Assembly (NCBI GenBank): GCA_049695975.1
Contig: JBAVTE010000008.1
Location: forward strand, 1 to 14,045
DNA length: 14,045 bases
Origin: CAILDB01 sp049695975
GTDB taxonomy: Bacteria; Patescibacteriota; Minisyncoccia; Phycocordibacterales; GWA1-40-21
Direction of reading: 5' to 3'
Shown: piece after piece, positions 1-6,229 of the stretch
Numbering within the stretch: position 1 is the stretch's first letter
Layout of the letters: each line of letters starts with the position of its first letter
Position numbers and translations under genes: made by a program
Notes under the pieces: generated by a model
What the model was told of the DNA's origin: nothing
The model's input: only the letters and a program-made list of their open reading frames with translations
Databases searched by the model: none

Positions 1-142
1 TCGCACCTGCTTCTTGGCGAAAAAACAGTGCGCGCAAGCGCGCCAAAAATTCTGAATTCGTTGGGGGAATTCGGCGGGAATCCTTGGGACGCGCTTCGCG
101 CGTCCCACATTTCAGCTTCAAAAAAACCTTTGAGTTCCTTAT
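1..142. other. non-coding stretch with two GC-rich hairpins
   Basis: No gene is supported here. Positions 30-43 form a GCGCGC/GCGCGC hairpin and 86-106 form a 9-bp hairpin (GGGACGCGC, loop TTC, GCGCGTCCC). The second lies about 37 bp beyond the 3' end of the minus-strand tRNA but has no T-tract, so it is not a classical terminator. Three GAATTC/GGAATC-like words occur at 54-82. Plus-strand frame 1 stays open from the window edge into the tRNA, but I treat that as spurious. Confidence 0.5.
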
Positions 143-226
143 TGGTGCCGGAGAAGGGACTTGAACCCTTACCCCTTACGAGACACGATTTTGAGTCGTG
201 CGCGTCTACCATTCCGCCACTCCGGC
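143..226 (-). tRNA. tRNA-Leu (anticodon CAA), CCA encoded
   Basis: On the minus strand the 7-bp acceptor stem GCCGGAG/CTCCGGC pairs positions 226-220 with 153-147. The anticodon arm is CACGA-CTCAAAA-TCGTG, giving anticodon CAA at 193-191, which reads UUG leucine codons. The T arm is AAGGG-TTCAAGT-CCCTT. A variable region of about 13 nt fits a class II leucine tRNA with a short extra arm. The discriminator is A (146), and CCA is encoded at 145-143. A TATATT box at 240-235 on the minus strand ends 8 nt before the mature 5' end and is a plausible -10. Confidence 0.95.
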
Positions 227-253
227 ATTTTTAAAATATACTGCATATTTTAA

Positions 254-274
254 TTCCAACAGAAACTGTTGGAA
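254..274. repeat. perfect 9-bp hairpin
   Basis: TTCCAACAG (254-262), loop AAA, CTGTTGGAA (266-274). It lies between the tRNA and the tRNA-like repeat, in the tRNA's upstream flank, where it would overlap any -35 box of the tRNA promoter. Function unknown. Confidence 0.6.
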
Positions 275-277
275 CCA

Positions 278-350
278 ATGCCGGAATGGCGACCTCCTCG
301 CTATGCTCGGATGAAAAGTAAAGCAGTTTACTTTTCATCCACTCCGGCAT
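278..350 (-). repeat. tRNA-Leu-like structured repeat
   Basis: Positions 339-351 on the plus strand repeat 13 nt (CCACTCCGGCATT) of the 5' end and flank of the tRNA-Leu gene at 217-229. Read on the minus strand, GCCGGAG (348-342) can pair with TTCCGGC (286-280) in a 7-bp acceptor-like stem with one G-U pair, followed by a discriminator-like A (279). Inside are a perfect 14-bp hairpin (309-322 with 327-340, 4-nt loop) and a small GCGA-GGAGG-TCGC hairpin. There is no anticodon arm or TTC loop, so this is not a functional tRNA. It could be a tRNA duplication remnant disrupted by a palindrome, or a decoy-like structure. Confidence 0.5.
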
Positions 351-397
351 TAATACAATATAGCTTATTTTTATGAAAAAATAAAGGCTCATTTTCT

Positions 398-426
398 TTC
401 TTGTTTTAAAAATTTTATGTTAAAAT
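398..426 (+). promoter_or_regulatory. possible parB promoter
   Basis: A TAAAAT -10-like hexamer is at 421-426, with a weak TTCTTG at 398-403 at 17-bp spacing. The predicted start leaves a leader of about 7 nt before the parB ATG at 441. No Shine-Dalgarno sequence is visible. In such A+T-rich DNA this call is weak. Confidence 0.3.
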
Positions 427-440
427 AGTAACCAAAACAT

Positions 441-1427
441 ATGACACAATTTTATAGCGATTCAATATTCTGGGTAGAGACTGAAAAAATTAAGCCAAAC
501 CCATTTCAGCCGAGAAAAGAGTTTGACGAGGCACGGTTAAAGGATCTTGCTGATTCTATCAAACAGTATGGTGTGCTTCAGCCACTTGTTGTGACGAGAA
601 AAGAAATTCAAACAGAGGATGGTGGTCTTTCCGTACAGTACGAACTTATTTCTGGAGAGAGGAGACTCCGAGCATCAAAACTTGCTGGTATTTCTCAGGT
701 GCCTGTCGTCATCCGTTCTTCCGATGAGTCAGACCTCATGAAGCTTGAGCTTGCAATTATAGAAAATTTGCAGAGGGAGGACTTGAACTCCGTAGATAGA
801 GCAAAAGCATTCCAAAAGCTTGTTGATGAGTTTGGCTTCAAGCATACCCAGATTGCTCACAAAGTCGGCAAGAGTAGAGAATATGTTTCAAATAGTTTGA
901 GGATTTTGGACTTGCCAGATCATATGCTTGAAGCACTTTCCGCAGGTAAAATATCAGAGGGTCACACACGACCGCTCCTCATGCTTACTGATAGAAAAGA
1001 AGAGCAGGAGACTGTTTTTAGGGAAATTATTTATAAAAAAATGACGGTGAGAGAGGCGGAGCTTGTCGCGCGAAAGATCGCCTTTGAAAGAGCGAGGAAA
1101 AAAGAAAGAATGTTTGATCCAGAAGTTGTGGAGATCGAAGGCAAGCTCACAGAGTCTCTCGGCACGAGAGTGCAGATAGAACCAAAAGAAATTGGAGGAA
1201 AAATAACCATAGATTATTTTTCAAATGAAGATTTGCATACCATTCTTCATATCATAGAAAAAAAAGAAAAAATGAAGGGGACAGAAATGCTAGAAAAACA
1301 CATTGAAGGGGTCAAAAATGCTACAGTAGCCGATGTGGTAGATGAAGCGCCTATAGACGATAGATCAGCCGACGAAAAGAAATCAGACGAGGACAATCTT
1401 TATTCCGTCAGCAATTTTTCTATTTAG
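441..1427 (+). CDS. parB: ParB/Spo0J-family chromosome partitioning protein
   Basis: ParB is a CTP-dependent clamp that loads at parS sites and helps segregate the replicated origin. The 328-aa protein has the family layout. The N-terminal CTP-binding domain starts with the NPFQPRK motif (residues 20-26) and carries GERRLRA (72-78) and the ENLQRE motif (108-113). A DNA-binding helix-turn-helix lies at about 134-156 (HTQIAHKVGKSREYVSNSL). The C-terminal dimerisation domain, GTRVQIEPKEIGGKITIDYF onward, is at about 241-275. An acidic Asp/Glu-rich tail follows. The ATG at 441 is the natural start, since the NPFQPRK motif follows at the usual distance. The partner parA is not in the window, and I see no parS-like TGTTTCACGTGAAACA sequence. 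The 3' end overlaps the convergent rel gene by 8 bp. Confidence 0.93.
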   Translation: MTQFYSDSIFWVETEKIKPNPFQPRKEFDEARLKDLADSIKQYGVLQPLVVTRKEIQTEDGGLSVQYELISGERRLRASKLAGISQVPVVIRSSDESDLMKLELAIIENLQREDLNSVDRAKAFQKLVDEFGFKHTQIAHKVGKSREYVSNSLRILDLPDHMLEALSAGKISEGHTRPLLMLTDRKEEQETVFREIIYKKMTVREAELVARKIAFERARKKERMFDPEVVEIEGKLTESLGTRVQIEPKEIGGKITIDYFSNEDLHTILHIIEKKEKMKGTEMLEKHIEGVKNATVADVVDEAPIDDRSADEKKSDEDNLYSVSNFSI

Positions 1428-2934
1428 ATTTTTTGGTAGAATTTCCCTCTAAATAATTTTTGATATGCCTTTTGGCCATTGAAGTTTTTACTATATCTAG
1501 CCATTTTGTCGTTGGTTTACTGCTTTCTTTTGTAATGATTTCAATAATGTCGCCATTTTTTAACTCAGTTTTTATTGCAGCAATTTTTCCGTTTATCCTT
1601 GCGCTGTTTGTGTGATTGCCGATATCTGAGTGAATGGTATAAGCATAATCAAGTACACTTGATCCGACGGGTAAGTCTATAACTTCACCTTTTGGAGTAA
1701 ATATAAAAATTCTGTGTGAAAAGACATCAGCTTTCAAATCCTCAAAATATTCTTCTTTATCTTTTCCCTCATTGTCACGACTTGATTCGGCAAGCTCAGC
1801 TACCCACCCCGGAATATTTTCTTCTTTATTGTTCGTTTTAGTAAAATTTATAAATTTTGGTAAAAAATATTTAAACCAATTTGCAGATTCATCACTTTTT
1901 GGACCCTCACCTTTATAAGTAATGTGTGAAGCAACACCGTATTCAGCTTTTTTATGCATTTCATTAGTTCTAATCTGTACTTCTACAAGTGAACCATCTC
2001 CAGTGAAAATGGTAGTATGGAGACTTTGATAGCCGTTTGGTTTTGGAAATGCAATATAATCTTTGATCCTACCAGGAAGCGGGCGCCATGTCCCATGAAT
2101 AATGCCGAGGACTTTATAGCAGTCTGCAATCGTTTCTACACAAATTCTAAGTGCAAGGATGTCATATATTTTGTCTATGTCTTGTCCCTTTTCTCCCAAC
2201 TTTTTGTGTAAGCTGTATGCACCTTTAAATCTGTAGTCTGTCTTTATATTGGTGAATCCATCCATAGCCAAAGCTTTTTTCACTGATTTTACAAATTTTT
2301 CTAATTTTGGCAGTTCTTGGTCTTTCTTTTCTTTTACCAATTTGATGGTATTTTCATATTCTTTTGAATTGAGATTTTTAAAAGATAAATCTTCTAGCTC
2401 TCTTGATACTTTTCTAATACCGAGTCGGTAGGCAAGGGGAGCATAAATTTGTAAAGTTTCAAGAGCGATTCTTTGTTGTTTTTCTTTCGGAACAAATTGA
2501 AGAGTCCTCATATTATGAAGTCGGTCAGCAAGTTTTATAAGTAAAACTCTAATATCTTGTGAAATTGCTACTAAAAACTTTTTTAAACTCTCTATATGTC
2601 TTTCAGCACCCCTGTATTTAACTTTTCCAAGTTTCGTTACGCCGTTTACAAGAAATAAGATTTCATCACCAAATTCTTTCTTAATACATTCTTCTGTTGC
2701 TACGCCATCTTCTATTGAATCATGAAGAAGCCCTGCGGAAATAGTGGCGGGGTCCATTCTCATTTCTGCCAAGATCTTAGCGGTTTCAAAAACATGAATA
2801 AAATATGGTTCCCCAGAAAACCTTTTTTGTCCTTCATGTGCCTTTTCAGCAAAGTCATAGGCCTTTTTCACGAGGTCAGCATTTTCCTTTGATGGTGAAT
2901 CCATCAAATCTGTTATTTCTTTTATTGAAGCCAT
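1420..2934 (-). CDS. rel: RelA/SpoT-family (p)ppGpp synthetase/hydrolase, C-terminally short
   Basis: Makes and degrades the alarmone (p)ppGpp in the stringent response. The 504-aa protein has an N-terminal HD hydrolase domain with H47, the HD pair 71-72 and LADRLHN (135-141). The synthetase domain runs from about 230 to 340, with YRFKGAYSLHKKL, FPKPNGYQSLH and EVQIRTNEMH all intact, so both activities look possible. A TGS domain follows at about 402-468, then a short helical segment. It ends at 504, whereas typical Rel proteins are over 700 aa, so the zinc-finger/RRM and ACT regulatory regions are missing. No frameshift or downstream remnant is visible; the stop lies inside the parB 3' end, so this looks like the native length. 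The missing ACT region implies altered ribosome-dependent or allosteric control (inference). Confidence 0.92.
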   Translation of the reverse strand: MASIKEITDLMDSPSKENADLVKKAYDFAEKAHEGQKRFSGEPYFIHVFETAKILAEMRMDPATISAGLLHDSIEDGVATEECIKKEFGDEILFLVNGVTKLGKVKYRGAERHIESLKKFLVAISQDIRVLLIKLADRLHNMRTLQFVPKEKQQRIALETLQIYAPLAYRLGIRKVSRELEDLSFKNLNSKEYENTIKLVKEKKDQELPKLEKFVKSVKKALAMDGFTNIKTDYRFKGAYSLHKKLGEKGQDIDKIYDILALRICVETIADCYKVLGIIHGTWRPLPGRIKDYIAFPKPNGYQSLHTTIFTGDGSLVEVQIRTNEMHKKAEYGVASHITYKGEGPKSDESANWFKYFLPKFINFTKTNNKEENIPGWVAELAESSRDNEGKDKEEYFEDLKADVFSHRIFIFTPKGEVIDLPVGSSVLDYAYTIHSDIGNHTNSARINGKIAAIKTELKNGDIIEIITKESSKPTTKWLDIVKTSMAKRHIKNYLEGNSTKKSK

Positions 2935-2940
2935 ACCTAT

Positions 2941-2948
2941 ATAGTATA
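2941..2948 (-). promoter_or_regulatory. -10 element of rel, implying a leaderless mRNA
   Basis: On the minus strand, TACTAT (2946-2941) ends 6 nt before the ATG at 2934; the overlapping TATACT (2948-2943) ends 8 nt before it. Either places transcription initiation at or next to the start codon. No convincing -35 or Shine-Dalgarno sequence is seen. Confidence 0.45.
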
Positions 2949-3009
2949 GATTTGGTGATAAAAATCAACTAAATAAATAGATAATTTCTTCGCCGTCGCT
3001 CAGAAATTT

Positions 3010-3097
3010 CCGCGACCCCGACTCGCGGTTTGCGTTGCTACGCAAACATCGCTCCGTCTCACCAAAACCAGTTGCGCACATAACTCAGGTTATGTGC
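3010..3097. repeat. cluster of three hairpins in the topA-rel spacer
   Basis: Three consecutive stem-loops: CCGCGA (3010-3015) with TCGCGG (3023-3028); GTTTGCGT (3028-3035) with ACGCAAAC (3040-3047); and GCACATAAC (3076-3084), loop TCAG, GTTATGTGC (3089-3097). The last sits 9 bp beyond the topA stop on the minus strand, but no T-run follows, so it is not a standard terminator. The region is locally GC-richer than its surroundings, which suggests a repeat-derived spacer. Confidence 0.55.
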
Positions 3098-3105
3098 TTC
3101 CACAC

Positions 3106-5301
3106 TTACTTTTGTAGTTTATCTGGTCTATTGTTCGGACATTTATTATTACTACATCTTTCGGGAATTGTTTTAGTACCTTCCATCATAAGGGCATTAC
3201 AAGTAGTGCAGAGGTTGCCCGTTGGTTTTGCTTTCGTTATATTTTTGCAGTCTGGATAGTTTGAACAGCTATAAAAGTTGCCAAATCTTCCTCTTCTCAC
3301 TGTCATCATGCCTGTTTTACAAAGAGGGCAGACGACACCAGTTGAATTTTGTCTCTCAAGCTCGGCATCTTTTTTAATAAATTTGCATTTAGGATAATTT
3401 GAGCAGGCAATAAACTTGCCAAATCGTCCTTCGCGTTCCATAAGTTTTCCATCTTTACATTTAGGGCATGCTTCACCAGTTTCTTTTGGTACTGCCATTT
3501 CTTCACCATCATTTTTCCTTGCCCCCATACAATCAGGGAATTTTTTACAACTCATAAATTTTCCTGTTTTAGCAAGTTTTATAACCATTGGTCCACCACA
3601 GACTGGGCATTTGTATTTTTCGTCGGCTTCTCCAATATTTGTGATTTTTTCAATTTTATTTTTTGATTTTACATCTTTTGAAAATGGACCGTAAAAATCT
3701 TTTAGAGTTTTTTCATATTCTCTTTTGCCTTCGGCTATCTGGTCGAGCTCGTCTTCCATCTCAGCAGTAAAAGTATCACTGATGTAATTTGCAAAATTAT
3801 TTTCTAAAAATGTGCTCACAACATCGCCGACATCTGTAGGTGTCAAAGTCCTGCCTTCTTTTGTAACATATTCTCTTTCTTCAAGAGTTTTCATAATAGA
3901 AGCATAAGTAGATGGTCTACCAATACCTCTTTTTTCAAGTTCTTTAATAAGACCTGCCTCGGTGTATCTTCCTGGTGGTTCGGTAAATTTTTCCTGACTT
4001 CTAATATCTAGGAGTTTCAGAATTTCTCCCTCCGTTATTTTTGGCAATTCGACATCTTCACCTCGAGCATCTGGATCTGCTTTTAGCCAGCCGTCAAAAA
4101 GCATTTGTGAACCATTTATTGAAAAATTTGGAATTTCTTTTTTTGAACCGACTTCTACTGTAATTTTTGTTCTTAATATTTTTGCATCAGTCATTTGTGA
4201 GGCGATTGTTCTCTGCCAAATAAGCCTGTAAAGTTTTTTCTGGTCATCAGCGAGACCCTCCATTTCTTTTGTCACATCTGTTGGTCTAATAGCTTCATGT
4301 GCCTCTTGAGCGTTCTTGCTTTTTGTCACATACACATTTCTCTTTGCATAATCTGCACCGTATTTTTTATTTATCAACACATTCATTTGATCAAGGGCTG
4401 TAGCACTCAAGTTGGTACTATCTGTTCTCATATAGGTAATAAGTCCAGCCTCGTAAAGCTTCTGTGCTATTCTCATGGTATTTGACGGAGAGTATCCTAG
4501 GCGAGTGCTAGTTGTTTGCTGGAGTGTGGAGGTAGTGAAGGGAGCCTTCGGAGACCTCTTTGCTTCTGTTGCAGAGACACTTTTTATAGTCCAAGTTTCT
4601 TTGTTACCAACTTCAAGTATTTTTTCAACCAATTTTATATCACGAGGTTCCTCATCGCAGTTTAAAGTTATTTTTGTTCTGTTTTTATTTTCCTGCTTGC
4701 CCGTCGTGTCAACGATTAGGGTGTCAGCTTCAATAACCCAAAACTGTTCTGGTTTGAATGCACGGATTTCTCTCTCGCGTTCCATTATTATGCGGAGAGC
4801 GGGGGACTGTACTCGTCCGGCAGAAAGTCCATATCGCACTTTTTTCCAAATAAGTCCCGACAGGTCATATCCTACAAGTCTATCGAGGACACGCCTGGCT
4901 TCTTGGGCTTTTCTTAGATTGTCATCAATTTCCGTCGGATGTTCCAAAGCTTCTTTGATTGCATTTTTTGTAATTTCATAAAAACGAATTCTTTTTGGAT
5001 TTTTAAGTCCCACAGCTTCTTTAATGTGCCATGCAATAGCTTCTCCTTCTCGGTCAGGGTCGGTCGCAAGTAGTACTTCATCAGCTCTTTTAGCCAAAGA
5101 TTTTATTTCGGAAACAACTTTTTCTTTTCCGGGACTCACCACATAACGAGGTATAAAACCGCCAGGAATATCAATGGCATCCTTGTTGCTTTTTGGCAAA
5201 TCACGAATATGTCCGACGCTTGCTCGTACTGTAAAAGAGCCTTCCAAATATTTTTCTATCGTCTTTGCTTTTGACGGGGATTCGACAATTAAAAGTTTCA
5301 T
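3106..5301 (-). CDS. topA: DNA topoisomerase I (type IA)
   Basis: Relaxes negatively supercoiled DNA by single-strand passage. The 731-aa protein starts with a TOPRIM domain: IVESPSKAKTIEKYL contains the catalytic Glu7, and TDPDREGEA supplies D81/D83/E85. The active-site tyrosine is Y290 in GLITYMRTDST. The decatenation-loop and domain II/III motifs GLSAGRVQSPAL and GRYTEAGLIKELEKRGIGRPSTYA are intact. The C-terminus carries four Cys4 zinc ribbons (starting at about 565, 612, 658 and 698), the usual DNA-binding tail. Start and length are normal. It reads in the same direction as dprA, its frequent partner in other bacteria, but about 930 bp of inserted-looking DNA now lies between them. Confidence 0.97.
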   Translation of the reverse strand: MKLLIVESPSKAKTIEKYLEGSFTVRASVGHIRDLPKSNKDAIDIPGGFIPRYVVSPGKEKVVSEIKSLAKRADEVLLATDPDREGEAIAWHIKEAVGLKNPKRIRFYEITKNAIKEALEHPTEIDDNLRKAQEARRVLDRLVGYDLSGLIWKKVRYGLSAGRVQSPALRIIMEREREIRAFKPEQFWVIEADTLIVDTTGKQENKNRTKITLNCDEEPRDIKLVEKILEVGNKETWTIKSVSATEAKRSPKAPFTTSTLQQTTSTRLGYSPSNTMRIAQKLYEAGLITYMRTDSTNLSATALDQMNVLINKKYGADYAKRNVYVTKSKNAQEAHEAIRPTDVTKEMEGLADDQKKLYRLIWQRTIASQMTDAKILRTKITVEVGSKKEIPNFSINGSQMLFDGWLKADPDARGEDVELPKITEGEILKLLDIRSQEKFTEPPGRYTEAGLIKELEKRGIGRPSTYASIMKTLEEREYVTKEGRTLTPTDVGDVVSTFLENNFANYISDTFTAEMEDELDQIAEGKREYEKTLKDFYGPFSKDVKSKNKIEKITNIGEADEKYKCPVCGGPMVIKLAKTGKFMSCKKFPDCMGARKNDGEEMAVPKETGEACPKCKDGKLMEREGRFGKFIACSNYPKCKFIKKDAELERQNSTGVVCPLCKTGMMTVRRGRFGNFYSCSNYPDCKNITKAKPTGNLCTTCNALMMEGTKTIPERCSNNKCPNNRPDKLQK

Positions 5302-5307
5302 TAGTGC

Positions 5308-5339
5308 ATAGTATTACACAGAAATGTTATTTTGTGCAA
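5308..5339 (-). promoter_or_regulatory. topA promoter with very short or no leader
   Basis: On the minus strand, TTGCAC (5339-5334) is separated by 17 bp from TAATAC (5316-5311), and the overlapping TACTAT (5313-5308) ends 6 nt before the ATG. The same TACTAT-N6-ATG arrangement occurs at rel. No Shine-Dalgarno sequence. Confidence 0.4.
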
Positions 5340-5343
5340 ATTT

Positions 5344-5352
5344 TGGTATAAT
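5344..5352 (+). promoter_or_regulatory. extended -10 promoter TGG-TATAAT
   Basis: A consensus TATAAT (5347-5352) preceded by TGN points rightward, toward the degraded reading frame that starts at 5368. No good -35 is seen, but extended -10 promoters tolerate that. It lies back-to-back with the topA promoter. Confidence 0.4.
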
Positions 5353-5367
5353 TTTGTTTATAAATTT

Positions 5368-5504
5368 ATGAGAAATATGTATTGGAATATTAATATGTTA
5401 ATTAATGCTAGCAAAGAAGAAAAATATAAACATTTATCCTATGGAATATAAATGAATTGGACTTTTAGAGATCCGGAAACTTTGATGAATGGTTAGATAA
5501 ATAA
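5368..5504 (+). pseudogene. remnant of a small unrecognised gene
   Basis: An ATG at 5368 opens 27 codons ending at a TAA (5449-5451). From about 5448 a second frame continues with INELDF, a TAG at 5466, then RSGNFDEWLDK and a TAA at 5502-5504. The GNFDEWLDK ending reads like a genuine protein C-terminus. One frameshift plus one nonsense change would join the parts into a protein of roughly 45 aa. The source family is not recognised. Alternatively the 27-codon frame could be real and the rest chance. Confidence 0.3.
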
Positions 5505-5507
5505 TTT

Positions 5508-5585
5508 CTAGGTTAATCTCATTTCCCCCATACTTTCTTTTACCAATCCCTTTATTTCCAATATTGAAATAATAGCGCCGACTTT
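5508..5585 (-). pseudogene. duplicated 3' end of dprA
   Basis: Minus-strand codons from 5585 encode KVGAIISILEIKGLVKESMG followed by EMRLT and a TAG stop. This matches the last 25 residues of the intact DprA except for the final residue (T for I). Positions 5513-5585 align without gaps to 6235-6307 with 6 mismatches in 73 bp, all at synonymous third positions. Similarity stops abruptly at the Lys codon (upstream sequence is A/T-rich and unrelated), so this is a 5'-truncated copy and not a gene. It marks one edge of the insertion-like unit. Confidence 0.9.
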
Positions 5586-5619
5586 ATTTTTTTAATTCGC
5601 TTTTTGTTTATAAAAATAA

Positions 5620-5625
5620 TATAAT
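5620..5625 (+). promoter_or_regulatory. -10 element of the 150-aa gene, implying a leaderless mRNA
   Basis: A perfect TATAAT at 5620-5625 is followed by 6 nt (TTTCAA) and then the ATG at 5632. The expected transcription start therefore falls on the start codon itself. A weak TTCGCT -35 is at 5596-5601. No ribosome binding site is possible in this layout. Confidence 0.5.
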
Positions 5626-5631
5626 TTTCAA

Positions 5632-6084
5632 ATGGATTTCGAAGAAATAAAACAAGAAGCTAAAGAAATTTTTGAAAATCAAAAAACTATTTATTGTCCA
5701 TTTTTTCAGACGAATGTTAATTTAATTTCTGATGGTTTTAATCACTTACAATACAAAGGGAATAGGATGCCAAGAAATATTGATGAACAAAGACTAAAAT
5801 TAACGTTGTTGTCAAAAGCATTACAAGTAATTAAAAGTGCTGGCACTCTTCAAGAGTATAGAAGGGGAATTGAAAAAATAGGTAAAAAAGGAAATGATGG
5901 ATTTTTTAAAACAAAAGATGTTGAATATTGGGCATTTCATGCAATTTTAGGAAAGGATTATTTGAGAAAAATCGTTGTAATTTTAAAAAGAATAGGTGAT
6001 GGACAGATTATATTTTGGGGTGTTATGCCACACAAAAAGTTTAATAATCAGAAACTTTATGAAGATGGAATTGAAGATTTTTAG
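5632..6084 (+). CDS. unrecognised 150-aa protein on the inserted unit
   Basis: No confident family assignment. The protein is soluble, with no signal peptide or membrane segment. The N-terminal half contains CPFFQTNVNLISDGFNHLQY (22-41), then a basic helix with R48 and R54 and the segment LLSKALQVIKSAGTLQEYRR (59-78). The C-terminal half contains YWAFHAI (99-105) and a predicted beta-hairpin, KIVVILKRIGDGQIIFWG (113-130), ending VMPHKK. The layout of a GFNHL histidine, conserved-looking arginines and a late strand pair recalls small barnase/EndoU/RelE-like RNase or toxin folds; that is a weak impression, not an identification. No adjacent antitoxin gene is visible. It lies between two copies of the dprA 3' end and converges on a small RNA, so it is probably acquired. 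Confidence 0.75.
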   Translation: MDFEEIKQEAKEIFENQKTIYCPFFQTNVNLISDGFNHLQYKGNRMPRNIDEQRLKLTLLSKALQVIKSAGTLQEYRRGIEKIGKKGNDGFFKTKDVEYWAFHAILGKDYLRKIVVILKRIGDGQIIFWGVMPHKKFNNQKLYEDGIEDF

Positions 6085-6122
6085 AAAACAAAAAAGCCCT
6101 CTGTTTAGAGAGCTGTTTTGTT
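6085..6122. terminator. bidirectional terminator shared by the 150-aa gene and the small RNA
   Basis: Stem AGCCCTCT (6095-6102) / AGAGAGCT (6107-6114) with loop GTTT. On the minus strand the stem has a G-U pair where the plus strand has a C-A mismatch, and it is followed by TTTTT-G-TTTT, so it is best as the minus-strand terminator. On the plus strand a TTTTGTT tract at 6116-6122 follows the gene's stop at 6084. Confidence 0.75.
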
Positions 6123-6180
6123 ATGCCTGCCTTCAGCATAGGTGATCCTTAGCCGAAAAGGGGCTTTCGCCCACAGGCAC
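6089..6180 (-). ncRNA. candidate free-standing small RNA of about 92 nt
   Basis: A -35/-10 pair places the start at about 6180, exactly where a closing helix begins: TGCCTG (6179-6174) pairs with CAGGCA (6129-6124). Inside are a GGGC-GAAA-GCCC hairpin (6172-6161), whose GNRA loop exists only on the minus strand, and a second imperfect stem-loop (6155-6147 with 6142-6134, loop ATCA). A linker leads to an intrinsic terminator. Promoter, compact fold and terminator together argue for a dedicated RNA gene and not a dprA 3' UTR. I do not recognise the family: it lacks the 4.5S/SRP GGAAG-type tetraloop core and is too short for typical 6S, tmRNA or RNase P RNA. Confidence 0.6.
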
Positions 6181-6186
6181 AGTTAG

Positions 6187-6214
6187 ATATTATCATACTT
6201 ACGATAAAAAGCAA
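6187..6214 (-). promoter_or_regulatory. promoter of the small RNA
   Basis: On the minus strand, TTGCTT (6214-6209), a 16-bp spacer and TAATAT (6192-6187, within TATGATAATAT). The expected start at about 6180 coincides with the first base of the RNA's closing helix. The promoter lies just beyond the dprA stop codon. Confidence 0.6.
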
Positions 6215-6229
6215 AAGTTATCAACAGGA

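Noticed and set aside
28..234. 68-codon plus-strand reading frame near the left edge
   Set aside because: Its second half is the complement of tRNA-Leu, and the start would be GTG with no promoter or ribosome binding site.
254..350. CRISPR-like repeats
   Set aside because: The repeats are palindromic, unequal and lack regular spacers; no cas genes are present.
441..1427. A parS site near parB
   Set aside because: No 16-bp sequence close to TGTTTCACGTGAAACA was seen; the GTTC...GAAC arms of element 3 do not fit it.
4475..4981. 168-codon plus-strand frame opposite topA
   Set aside because: It lies entirely inside the strongly conserved topA core on the other strand.
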